A DNA stretch of 64,000 bases, from NCBI GenBank assembly GCA_963703385.1, contig OY969816.1, forward strand, positions 248,001-312,000, written 5' to 3'. Position 1 is the first letter of the stretch. The number at the start of each line of letters is the position of its first letter. Origin of the DNA: Rhodoblastus sp963703385 (GTDB lineage: Bacteria > Pseudomonadota > Alphaproteobacteria > Rhizobiales > Beijerinckiaceae). Both the position numbers and the translations under genes were made by a program. Of this stretch, positions 9,135 through 17,378 are shown one piece after another. The notes beneath the pieces are model-generated. The model was given only the letters and a program-made list of their open reading frames with translations. It had not been told where the DNA came from and searched no databases.

Positions 9135-10560
9135 CCCGAAAATCATTGCCTTCCCGAAGCCTGCCGCCCGCCGGGCGGCCCATGAGATCGCCTTCCTGCC
9201 GGCGGCGCTCGAAATCACCGAAAGCCCGCCGTCGCCGATTGGCCGCGCGATCGGGGCGACAATCATCGCCGTGTTCTGTTTTGCCTTCGCCTGGGCGACC
9301 TTCGGCAAGGTCGATATCGTCGCGACCGCCTCTGGTCGGATCGTGCCGAGCGGCGGCGCCAAGGTGATCCAGCCGCTCGAAACCGGCGTCGTCAGCGGGA
9401 TTCACGTTCGCGACGGCCAGAAGGTGAAGGCCGGCGATGTGCTGATCGAACTCGACCCGACCATGACTGTCGCCGAGCAGAAACATCTCAACGATGATCT
9501 CGTCGCCGCCGAACTCGAGGTCGCGCGCCTGCATGCGGCCCTGGCCTGGCGGGAGGGAGCAGGCGCCGATGCGCTGGAGGCTTTCCGCGCGCCGGCCGGC
9601 GCCAGCGCCGACCAGGTCGAGACCCAACGGCAGTTCCTGGCGAGCCAGATCGCCGGACAGACGGCCAAGCTCGCCGAAATCGATCGCCAGACGGCGCAGA
9701 AGGAAGCGGAACGCGCAACGGTGGCGGCGCAGATCGCGAAGCTGGAGGCGACGATCCCCCTGATGCAGCAGCGCGTCGATGCGCGAAAGACGCTTTACGA
9801 CAAAGCGCTCGGCAGCAAGCTGGTCTATCTGCAGGAAGAGCAGGATCTCGTCGGCATGAAGCAGGACGTCCCCATGCAGCAAAGCCGCCTGCATGAATCC
9901 GACGCCGCCATCGCCTCGCTGCGCGAGGCGCGCAGTGAGGCCAAGGCCGAATTCCGCCGCACGGTTTACGTCGATCTCGTCAAAGCGCAGGCGCGCGCCG
10001 CCGGCCTGGCGCAGGATGTCGTGAAAGCGGCGCGGCGGACCGGGCTGCAAAAGCTCGTCGCGCCGGTCGACGGCGTCGTGCAGCAACTCGCGGCGCACAC
10101 GATCGGCGGCGTCGTGACGCCGGCGCAGCCGCTCGCGGTGGTCGTGCCGCTGGCGAGTCCGATCGAGATCGAGGCCATGCTGGCCAATCGCGACATTGGA
10201 TTCGTCCATGCCGGACAGGAAGTGGCGATCAAGGTCGAGACCTTCAATTTTACCCGTTATGGCCTGATCCATGGCTTGGTGACCAGCGTGTCCCGCGACG
10301 CCGTCGCGAACACCGGCCCCCAGCGCCGCGCGAACGACGAGGCGATGGCGACAGGCGTCGACGAGCCGAAAGACGAGGCGCCCAAATATGTCGCGCGCAT
10401 CGCCCTCGATCAGACGCGCATGACCATCGACGGCCACGAGGAACAGCTCACGCCCGGCATGGCGGTGACGGTCGAGATCAAGACCGGCTCGCGCCGCATC
10501 ATCAGCTACCTGCTGTCGCCGCTGGAGCGGCAGGGCCGGGAGGCGTTGCGCGAGCGCTGA
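9121..10560 (+). CDS. HlyD-family periplasmic adaptor of the type I secretion system
   Basis: A 479-residue membrane fusion protein. Short cytoplasmic N-terminus, one membrane helix at about residues 40-62, then the HlyD lipoyl/beta-barrel signature GGAKVIQPLETGVVSGIHVR and GDVLIELDPT. A long alpha-helical hairpin (about residues 115-310) follows, then the second lipoyl half VAPVDGVVQQLAAHTIGGVV and the C-terminal barrel. Its ATG lies inside the last codons of the ABC gene (14-bp overlap), so the two are translated together. It should link the exporter to an unlinked TolC-like channel and carry the upstream Ig-repeat protein as substrate (inference from gene order). Confidence 0.92.
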   Translation: MPLVSPKIIAFPKPAARRAAHEIAFLPAALEITESPPSPIGRAIGATIIAVFCFAFAWATFGKVDIVATASGRIVPSGGAKVIQPLETGVVSGIHVRDGQKVKAGDVLIELDPTMTVAEQKHLNDDLVAAELEVARLHAALAWREGAGADALEAFRAPAGASADQVETQRQFLASQIAGQTAKLAEIDRQTAQKEAERATVAAQIAKLEATIPLMQQRVDARKTLYDKALGSKLVYLQEEQDLVGMKQDVPMQQSRLHESDAAIASLREARSEAKAEFRRTVYVDLVKAQARAAGLAQDVVKAARRTGLQKLVAPVDGVVQQLAAHTIGGVVTPAQPLAVVVPLASPIEIEAMLANRDIGFVHAGQEVAIKVETFNFTRYGLIHGLVTSVSRDAVANTGPQRRANDEAMATGVDEPKDEAPKYVARIALDQTRMTIDGHEEQLTPGMAVTVEIKTGSRRIISYLLSPLERQGREALRER

Positions 10561-10611
10561 GCCCGGCCTTTATCGAGGTCGCACGCCACGCGTGGAGGAA
10601 TGTCCGCGGAT

Positions 10612-10631
10612 CGCGCGGAAAAATCCGCGCG
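10612..10631. terminator. Hairpin between convergent genes
   Basis: CGCGCGGA, loop AAAA, TCCGCGCG: an 8-bp perfect stem between the end of the HlyD gene and the end of the convergent glycosidase-like gene. Position suggests a bidirectional terminator. No T tract. Confidence 0.5.
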
Positions 10632-10685
10632 TCCAATGGTCCCGACGGCGGACGGGGCTTTTCTTTGTCGCCTGTTCACGGGAAA

Positions 10686-11531
10686 TTATTTCGATCGATT
10701 ATGCTCGCGAAAAACCGACTGCAAGGCGGGCGAACCGCCGAGCGCGTCATCGGAATGCTGCAGGCCCCAGGAATAGGCGAAATCGAAGACCGGCGCCGGC
10801 GTCAGTTCCGTCCATATCCGAAACATCCGCTTCAGTTCGTCGGGGCGCGGCATTCTGTAGCGGCCGCCGCTGTCCGTGCGCCAGTTCCCGCCGCCGAAGG
10901 TTTGATAGATCGGAACAATCGCCTTGTCAGGGATTCCGGCTCGGCGCGCCGCCGCGACAAAGCGCCCGATCATCGCGTCATCGCAATCCGGCCACTCGCT
11001 CCGGCACGGATAGGGCGCCACGCCGAACAGGTCGATATGCGTGCGTTCGGGGCGCAGGGATTGGTCAAAGGCGGGCGACTTGGCGTCGCCGATATTCATC
11101 AGCCCGACGAAAACCAGGGCGTCGGCGCGGCGGAGGTGAATCCAGTCCGCTTCGGCGCGCAAGGCGTCCGGCGAACAGGCCTCGCGCCAGCGACCGGAAG
11201 GATCGGGATCGTCCATCAGGTAGAAGCCGAATAGCTTGCGGCTGCCGAGGGCCGCCCCCGCGCGTTCGACAAATTTCGCGTCGACGCCATCGCAAAGGCC
11301 GACCCACATCAGCCCCTTGACCGCCGGGGGCAGCGTTTCCAGCTGCGCGGCGCTCGCGACATCGGCAATGTCGAAGCCTGCCGCGGCGGGCGCGAACCGC
11401 CCGGTTTCATCGAAATTGCCATTGGCTGCGAAATGATGTCGGATCGCCGCCGAGCCGCCCTCCGCCGCGCCCTCCGCCGCGCCAGCCGGCGGCGCGAGCG
11501 CGAGCGCGAGCGCGAGCGCCAATTCCCTCAT
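10686..11531 (-). CDS. Sec-exported glycosidase-like protein, paralogue of the type I substrate domain
   Basis: 281 residues. The start at 11531 overlaps the upstream stop as ATGA. A signal peptide MRELALALALALAPPAGAAE is evident; its hydrophobic core is encoded by a GCGAGC hexamer repeat. The mature part aligns along its length with the N-terminal domain of the 3035-6253 protein: HHFAANGNFDETGRF versus HYTANGNFVNGVY, KGLMWVGLCDGV versus KGLVYVGMTDGV, and DFAYSWGLQHSDDAL versus DYTYSWGSQNSDTAL. Two acidic motifs differ: DEPD becomes DDPD, and DLFGLDPYP becomes DLFGVAPYP. It may therefore bind rather than cleave, or use other residues. It closes the polysaccharide operon. Confidence 0.75.
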   Translation of the reverse strand: MRELALALALALAPPAGAAEGAAEGGSAAIRHHFAANGNFDETGRFAPAAAGFDIADVASAAQLETLPPAVKGLMWVGLCDGVDAKFVERAGAALGSRKLFGFYLMDDPDPSGRWREACSPDALRAEADWIHLRRADALVFVGLMNIGDAKSPAFDQSLRPERTHIDLFGVAPYPCRSEWPDCDDAMIGRFVAAARRAGIPDKAIVPIYQTFGGGNWRTDSGGRYRMPRPDELKRMFRIWTELTPAPVFDFAYSWGLQHSDDALGGSPALQSVFREHNRSK

Positions 11532-12322
11532 GCGCTGGCGCACACAGCTCCGCATGGCTTTTCCGCCGTGTTATTGATGGGTCCACTCGCCGACTTGCCG
11601 ATTTCGGCCATGACCAGATCCACGCCCGCCTCGCGGGCGGCGTCGTTACGCGAATTCAATGACAGCATCGGCCGGCCTGTTCCGCCCAGGAGGGCGCTGA
11701 GCCGCGCGGTCGCCACAAGCTGTTCGCGAGCGCCGCCTCTCCGATCCTCCAGGAAGTTGGCGATTGGCCCGAACTGGGCGCGACGCCGAACAAGACGCGC
11801 CTGAATTTCGTCGCTCGCCGTTTCGAGGAGCACGACGAGGTCGGATTTCGGGGCGAGTTGGACCAGCGCGGCCAGATCCGGATCGGTCAGATGAGGATTG
11901 GCCACGGCGATCGACACGATCGCCTGAAGATAAGCCTGATCGAAAAGCCAGATGTCATCGGATTGCGCCGCTTGCGACCAGCCCGCGCCAAGTCGGACGA
12001 GATATTGCCACATGCGCAATCGTTCAAGGATGCGGCCGCCGGCATGGGCCGAAGAGAGCGTGTCGGCGGCGATCCAGGTCTCGGATCTTCCTGTCGAGCC
12101 GAACGCTGTCAGCGCGAGCTCTTTCACCGGCCGCCCGAGGCGGCGCGCCGTCGCGACAAATCGCGCGGTCGCTCCCGCCGTCCCGGTTGCGCCGCCGTCC
12201 TCGCCGGGCCGCAAACTCAAGCGCGAATGGACGCGCGCGCCATGCTGGTCCAGGCGAGCAGCCAAGGCGAGCGCGAAGGTTGTTTTGCCGGAGCAGGGCG
12301 GTCCAAAGAGTTCGATGATCAT
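11528..12322 (-). CDS. P-loop NTPase/kinase-like protein in the polysaccharide operon
   Basis: 264 residues with an N-terminal Walker A motif, ELFGPPCSGKTTFALALAARL (GxxxxGKT). Later segments are compatible with a nucleoside/nucleotide-kinase-like fold: DIWLFDQAYLQAI as a possible Walker B/DxxY region, and SDLVVLLETASDEIQARLVRRR, resembling thymidylate-kinase-like lid regions. The exact substrate is unknown; a sugar, nucleotide or lipid-carrier phosphorylation step is possible given the neighbours. Its stop overlaps the start of the next gene (ATGA). A gap of about 190 bp separates it from the flippase gene upstream. Confidence 0.65.
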   Translation of the reverse strand: MIIELFGPPCSGKTTFALALAARLDQHGARVHSRLSLRPGEDGGATGTAGATARFVATARRLGRPVKELALTAFGSTGRSETWIAADTLSSAHAGGRILERLRMWQYLVRLGAGWSQAAQSDDIWLFDQAYLQAIVSIAVANPHLTDPDLAALVQLAPKSDLVVLLETASDEIQARLVRRRAQFGPIANFLEDRRGGAREQLVATARLSALLGGTGRPMLSLNSRNDAAREAGVDLVMAEIGKSASGPINNTAEKPCGAVCASA

Positions 12323-12514
12323 ATCCGTTGCTTTGATCTGTTCCGCCTTGGACCGCGTCCGGATGACCGAAGATGCGGGCCAAAGTTGTGGGCCAAACGA
12401 ATTTCAGGGTCCAACCCATTCAAATCCGCGTCAATCGACCTGGCGGATGTGCCGCCTCTCTCCTGTGAACGCGTCGGCGCGGCGCGTTCAGCCCGATGGC
12501 CAACGCGCTACCGC

Positions 12515-13870
12515 TTAAGGCGTATCGATTTGAGCGGCGCGCGGAAATTCCGAAAGGTGATCGTCCTTTTTAAGTCTGCGATGGAAGGCGAGCAGAATGC
12601 GCGCCAATCCTAGTGTCGATCCCGCGGCGCCGGACACCGTCATCAGCCAGATCGTCGACAGCGCTTCAAACCGCAGCGCCGCGCCGCAGAAAATCGCCGC
12701 GAACACTATGGCGGCCGTCATGGCCTCGACGGTGAAACGCAACTTCTGGAAACGATAGGCCGAGGTGATCTCGCTGAACGGGATCGCCAGCGCCTGAATC
12801 GCGCCCAGTATCGAGAAAGCGAACACCACCTGACCGGTAAGAGCCCAGCGCTCCCCCAGAACGAGGCCGGCAAAATGCGGCGCGAGCAAGCCGACGAAAA
12901 GGATCGGTCCGGCGACGAAAATCGCGCTGGCGACCAGGATCTTTCGGCTCAGCGACCTGATCGCCCGAGTGCGCGCGCCGCCGCAGATCGTCGCGGTGAG
13001 CACATGGCCGAGCGACAGGGAGACGACTGCGGTCGGCGCGAAAACAAGACGATAGGCCATTCCGCAATAACCGGCGACGCCTGCGCCGTAAAGCGCGCCG
13101 AGCAAGACCGGTGGCGCATTGGCGACCAGTTGCGAGGCCACATTCGCCGGCATGACATAAAAGGGAAACAGCCGATGCCGTCTCGCGTCGCGCGCCAGGT
13201 TCGCAAGTCCTGGAAGGAATATTCGCCTGGCTTCGTCGGCGCGGAGAGTTCGAATCAGGATGAAGCTCGAATAAAGCGCATGGCTCGCCAGATGGGCAAG
13301 GATCAACACGATCGCCGACCATCCCAGCAGTCCGCCGGCCAATTGTATCGCGGTCATCGCGGCCGGCTGCAGAAAGCGCGCGGCGGCCAGGGTTGAAATC
13401 GCGCCGCAGCGAACGGCCCAGGCCGAAGTCGCCGACCAAAGGCCCGCCAGCAGGATCCCCGCCGGCGTGAGCATGACAAGGGTCGCCGGAGCGGCGGCCA
13501 GGGCACCCGGCAGATGTCCGCCAAGAAACGTCACCAGGGCCGCGACGCCAAGCGAAACGATGGTTGCGCTGAAGATCGCCAGGGCGAGGATCGGTCGCGC
13601 CTCTTCGCGCGATGGCGCGCTGTAGATCGCGGAATCGAATTTCAGCGCCGCAATCGGGCCGCCGATATTGGCGATCGAAAGATAGATGGTGAACAAGCCG
13701 AAATCAGCCGGGCTGAACAGGCGGGACAGCAGAGGCAGGGCCAGAACGAAGGTCATCTGGCCCAGGGCGGTCATGCCCGACAGGCCCAGCGCCTTGCGGG
13801 CCAGCGGACGAGGCCGGAACGCCACGGCGACGGCCGTCATCCTCAACGAAGTCAGACGCCCCACACTCAT
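12515..13870 (-). CDS. Wzx-type polysaccharide flippase
   Basis: 451 residues, almost entirely hydrophobic, with about 12-14 predicted membrane helices, starting with GLSGMTALGQMTFVLALPLLSRLFSPADFGLFTIY, the pattern seen at the N-terminus of Wzx/MOP-family flippases. The start at 13870 is chosen because ATG overlaps the preceding stop (ATGA, 13867-13870). It would move undecaprenyl-linked repeat units across the inner membrane. No Wzy polymerase is in the window. Confidence 0.85.
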   Translation of the reverse strand: MSVGRLTSLRMTAVAVAFRPRPLARKALGLSGMTALGQMTFVLALPLLSRLFSPADFGLFTIYLSIANIGGPIAALKFDSAIYSAPSREEARPILALAIFSATIVSLGVAALVTFLGGHLPGALAAAPATLVMLTPAGILLAGLWSATSAWAVRCGAISTLAAARFLQPAAMTAIQLAGGLLGWSAIVLILAHLASHALYSSFILIRTLRADEARRIFLPGLANLARDARRHRLFPFYVMPANVASQLVANAPPVLLGALYGAGVAGYCGMAYRLVFAPTAVVSLSLGHVLTATICGGARTRAIRSLSRKILVASAIFVAGPILFVGLLAPHFAGLVLGERWALTGQVVFAFSILGAIQALAIPFSEITSAYRFQKLRFTVEAMTAAIVFAAIFCGAALRFEALSTIWLMTVSGAAGSTLGLARILLAFHRRLKKDDHLSEFPRAAQIDTP

Positions 13871-14571
13871 TTCGCCGAAAGCTCCGGTCGCGCCGCCGTC
13901 GCCGTCGTCGGCGGCTGCCGAACCACTGTCGCCAAGGTCGAGAATATGATCTTGATATCCGTCCACAATCCCATCTCGCGGAGGTATCGCTCGCAGAAAT
14001 CATATTTTATCGGCATCAGCGTTTCGCGGTAATATTGCAGGGGGTCGTTCGCCGCCTTGAGCAATTCGCTTTCGTGGCGCAAGGCGATCGACGCATAATC
14101 CGTGACGCCAGGCCGGATCGACAGCATCACCGCGCGCTGCGCCGGCGTATAATGCACGATCAAATCCTCGGTTTCCGGACGCGGCCCGACCAGCGACATG
14201 TCGCCGGTCAGCACATTGATCAGTTGCGGCAGTTCGTCGATCTTGGTTGCGCGCAGGACCGCGCCCACCCGCGTGATCCGTTGATCGCCGGCGACCGTCA
14301 AATTCGCCATCGGCTGCGACGTCGTTTCGCTCATCGTGCGGAACTTCCAGATCCGGAAAACCCGGCCGTCCTTGCCGATTCGCCGCTGACGAAAGAAGAT
14401 CGCGCCGGGGCCCTCGCATCGAATCGCCAGAGCGATCGCCGCGAAGGGCAAGGCGCAAAGCGCAAGGCCGAGGGCTGCCGCGCAGATGTCGAACAGACGC
14501 TTCGCCCGGTCGGCGCCTGGCGCCGCGCCGGAGACAAAGAAATCGTTTGCCGCCCTGGCCATGTCCGTCAC
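13867..14571 (-). CDS. Initiating sugar-phosphate transferase (PglC/WcaJ catalytic family)
   Basis: 234 residues beginning with GTG at 14571 (GTGA overlap with the preceding stop); an in-frame ATG lies three codons later at 14562. Conserved motifs: KRLFDICAAALGLALCALPF (single membrane segment), IFFRQRRIGKDGRVFRIWKFRTM, LRATKIDELPQLINVLTGDMSLVGPRP, and a PGVTDYASI segment. It has the small monotopic PglC-like form without the extra membrane helices of WcaJ. It transfers a sugar-1-phosphate from a UDP-sugar onto undecaprenyl phosphate, the first membrane step of the pathway. The aminotransferase upstream suggests an amino-sugar donor (inference). Confidence 0.9.
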   Translation of the reverse strand: MTDMARAANDFFVSGAAPGADRAKRLFDICAAALGLALCALPFAAIALAIRCEGPGAIFFRQRRIGKDGRVFRIWKFRTMSETTSQPMANLTVAGDQRITRVGAVLRATKIDELPQLINVLTGDMSLVGPRPETEDLIVHYTPAQRAVMLSIRPGVTDYASIALRHESELLKAANDPLQYYRETLMPIKYDFCERYLREMGLWTDIKIIFSTLATVVRQPPTTATAARPELSAK

Positions 14572-15710
14572 CCGAGCATTTTGTGAATGACCGAGACGAC
14601 TTCTTCAATTTCAGCCGCGCTCATGTCCGGGAACAAAGGCAAGGTCACAGCGCCGCTGAAATAGCGATCCGCGACGGGAAACGCGCTGTTCGGCGAGAGC
14701 CGCCCGCGCCAGTACGACATCTGATGGAGCGGGCGATAATGGACCGAGACGCCGACGCCCGCTTGCGCCAACGCTTCGATCAATTCGTCGCGACCACACC
14801 GCGCCTCCGGATGCACACGGATCGGAAACAAGTGCCAGGAATGCAGGCCATTGCCCGGCGCTCGTTGCGGAAGGTCGCAGGGCAATCCCGCAAGATCTCG
14901 CAGATAACGTTCCGCGACCGCCTGGCGGCGCTGCTGAAACTCATGGGCGCGCTGGAGCTGCACAATGCCGATCGCAGCCGCGAGATCGGTCAGATTATAT
15001 TTGAATCCCGCGGCGACGATATCATAGGACCAGTTCGCTCCGACGCGCGTGAACCGGTCGAATGAATCGCGGTTGAATCCATGGGTGCGCATCACGCGGG
15101 CGCGATGCGCGATTTCGGGATTGCGCGTGACCAGCATGCCGCCTTCGCCGGTGGTGATTGTCTTGTTCGCATAGAAGCTGAAGACACAGGCGTCGGTGTC
15201 CCACGATCCAATCAGCCTGCCGTCGCGATGCGCGGGCAAGGCATGGGCGGCGTCTTCGATGATTTTCAAGTTATGTCGGCGCGCGAAGGCGATCATCGCC
15301 TCCATGTCACAGGGCCAGCCGCCGAAATGCACCGGCGCGATGGCTTTGCTGCGCGGAGTGATTTTGCGTTCGGCGTCGGCGAGGTCGATGGTCAGCGACG
15401 AAGGCTCGACATCGACGAGAACGGGCTCGGCCCCGACATATCGAAAAGCCTCGGCCGTCGCGGTGAAGGTCAGCGTAGGCGCCAGAACCTCGTCGCCCGG
15501 TCCCAGGCCGCAAGCTTCGGCGGCCAGATGCAGCCCGGCGGTCGCGGAATTGACGGCGACGGCTTCAACCCCTCCGCCGAGGAAGGCGGCGAAATCGCGT
15601 TCGAACTCCTGGCATTTGGGGCCGGTGGTCAGCCAACCGCTTCGAAGCACCGCGATGGCGGCTTCGATTTCGTTTTCGCCAATCGATGGACGAAAAAAAG
15701 GAACCGCCAT
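14568..15710 (-). CDS. DegT/DnrJ/EryC1/StrS sugar aminotransferase
   Basis: 380 residues. N-terminal MAVPFFRPSIGENEIEAAI and the family's RSGWLTTGPKCQEFERDFAAFLG. PLP site: Lys in SFYANKTITTGEGGM, Asp-Ala pair in IIEDAAHAL, and the C-terminal SVHYRPLHQMSYW and LPLFPDM motifs. These enzymes transaminate UDP-4-keto sugars made by 4,6-dehydratases; a FlaA1-type dehydratase is encoded divergently at 16128. First gene of the minus-strand operon, coupled to the transferase gene. Sugar product cannot be fixed from sequence; QuiNAc4N or a perosamine-like sugar are options. Confidence 0.9.
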   Translation of the reverse strand: MAVPFFRPSIGENEIEAAIAVLRSGWLTTGPKCQEFERDFAAFLGGGVEAVAVNSATAGLHLAAEACGLGPGDEVLAPTLTFTATAEAFRYVGAEPVLVDVEPSSLTIDLADAERKITPRSKAIAPVHFGGWPCDMEAMIAFARRHNLKIIEDAAHALPAHRDGRLIGSWDTDACVFSFYANKTITTGEGGMLVTRNPEIAHRARVMRTHGFNRDSFDRFTRVGANWSYDIVAAGFKYNLTDLAAAIGIVQLQRAHEFQQRRQAVAERYLRDLAGLPCDLPQRAPGNGLHSWHLFPIRVHPEARCGRDELIEALAQAGVGVSVHYRPLHQMSYWRGRLSPNSAFPVADRYFSGAVTLPLFPDMSAAEIEEVVSVIHKMLG

Positions 15711-16127
15711 GCCGCCTCCTTGGGGCTGCGCTATGATGCCCTGCAGTCCGTTTGGCGGCGCGGCGTTTGGTAAAGCGTTGGCTTCATCGCCGCGGCGCCC
15801 GCCAAGGATCCCTGGGTCACACTCAGGATGACAGCGTCCGAAATTTGCCTTCGCTATGAAAGCCCGCCTTCAAGCCAATGCGCATCGACTTTTTCTCCGG
15901 GTGTACGTCTTTCGGAGTGTCGGGCTGAGCCATAGGAGCATTAATGGTTGCACTTTATTTACCATTTGCGACGGCGACTTCAGTCTACGATTTTTTTCAG
16001 CTCGCAGTCGCCAATCGCGACTCGGGATTTCGTTTCTTCGCGTGGCCCGGCTGCGTCAATGCTTGCGGCGCTGTCCATGTCGTAGACCACGCGGAAAATG
16101 TCTTGCGATGCTTCGGGAGTTCGCTTC
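15711..16127. promoter_or_regulatory. Divergent intergenic region between the two polysaccharide blocks
   Basis: About 400 bp separate the aminotransferase (minus) and dehydratase (plus). No credible gene was found. Promoters for both transcription units should lie here; I could not assign -35/-10 boxes with confidence. The central part (about 15930-16000) is more AT-rich than its surroundings. An alternative upstream start of the dehydratase at 16098 lies inside this region. Confidence 0.45.
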
Positions 16128-17378
16128 ATGTCTCCGCAACAACCCCAATTTTTCCGGCCGGAAGGCGGATCCTCCGGCGGGTTCGGGCTCGGCGCCGTGC
16201 AGGGCAAGTCTTCCGAAACCAAGGCGTCGGGAACCGCTGGTCTTGCAGCTGTCTTCGGTCGGCGGGTGATGGTGACCGGCGCCGGTGGTTCGATCGGGTC
16301 TGTGCTGGTGGCGCAGATCGTTGCGCAGCGTCCGTCGCATCTCTCAATGGTGGACTCATGTGAATTCAATCTCTATCGCGTCGGTTATGCAGTTGAGCAC
16401 TGCCACCCGGGATTTTCCTGGACCGCGCGCATTTGTGACGTCCGCGACGAAGCGGCGATGCGCCATCTGTTCCTGAAGGAAAAGCCCGAGATCGTGCTCC
16501 ACGCCGCGGCCTTGAAACATGTGCCGTTGCTGGAGGACGACAATGTCGTCGAGGCTGTGCGCACCAATGTTCTCGGCACCAAGATCACGCTCGATCTGTC
16601 TTGCGCCTTTGGCGCCGACTTCCTGATGATTTCGACGGATAAAGCGGTTAACCCATCGTCATGTATGGGCGCGAGCAAGCGGGTTGCCGAAGTCTATGTC
16701 CATGACCGCTCCAAACGCTTCACCGATATTCGCGCGAGCGTGGTGCGTTTCGGCAATGTGCTCGGCTCGTCGGGCTCGGTCGTTCCTCTGTTCCAGAAGC
16801 AGATCGAAGAAGGCGGCCCGGTCACGGTCACCCATCCCGAAATGACGCGCTTCCTGATGACGATCGACGACGCTGCGCGGCTGACTCTCACCGCCGCCAG
16901 TTTGCCGCAAGACGGCTTCTCGGTCTATGTCCTCGACATGGGCGAGCCGGTCCGCATTTTCGATCTCGCCGTCCATATGATCAAGCAAAACGGTTTGCGG
17001 CCGTTCAAGGACATTGACATCAAGTTCGTTGGAATTCGGCCAGGCGAGAAACTCATGGAAGAGCTGAGTTACGATTGGGAGACGCTGGCTCCCACTGCGG
17101 CGGCGGGGGTGCGTTCCGCGAGCCCGAACTTCAATCCGCAATCGAAATTGCGGTCGATCGACGCTTTGCTCGCGGCGGCCGAGGCGCACCACGCCGGCGA
17201 CGTCAAGGCCGCCATGTTCGACATTGTGCCGGAGTTCCTCGAGACGAAAAACCTCGCGGAACGACATGCGAAAAGCTGGACCGCCGCAAGGCGGAAGGCC
17301 GCTTCCGTGCGCCTCGTCGCCGAATGGCGGCAGCCGGCCGCCCCTGCGCTCACCGATAAAAGGATGGAGCCGATATGA
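16128..17378 (+). CDS. FlaA1/CapD-type nucleotide-sugar 4,6-dehydratase
   Basis: 416 residues from ATG 16128 (GGGAG eight bases upstream; 16098 is an alternative). Extended SDR enzyme: NAD-binding VMVTGAGGSIGS, then VLHAAALKHVPLLE, and ISTDKAVNPSSCMGASKR, in which the usual SDR Tyr is replaced by Met (MxxxK). That replacement is characteristic of FlaA1/PglF-type enzymes acting on UDP-GlcNAc. GIRPGEKLMEEL is the conserved C-terminal motif. It lacks the N-terminal membrane helices of full-length PglF/WbpM. It should supply the 4-keto sugar for the aminotransferase encoded divergently. The last codons overlap the next gene (ATGA at 17375). Confidence 0.88.
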   Translation: MSPQQPQFFRPEGGSSGGFGLGAVQGKSSETKASGTAGLAAVFGRRVMVTGAGGSIGSVLVAQIVAQRPSHLSMVDSCEFNLYRVGYAVEHCHPGFSWTARICDVRDEAAMRHLFLKEKPEIVLHAAALKHVPLLEDDNVVEAVRTNVLGTKITLDLSCAFGADFLMISTDKAVNPSSCMGASKRVAEVYVHDRSKRFTDIRASVVRFGNVLGSSGSVVPLFQKQIEEGGPVTVTHPEMTRFLMTIDDAARLTLTAASLPQDGFSVYVLDMGEPVRIFDLAVHMIKQNGLRPFKDIDIKFVGIRPGEKLMEELSYDWETLAPTAAAGVRSASPNFNPQSKLRSIDALLAAAEAHHAGDVKAAMFDIVPEFLETKNLAERHAKSWTAARRKAASVRLVAEWRQPAAPALTDKRMEPI

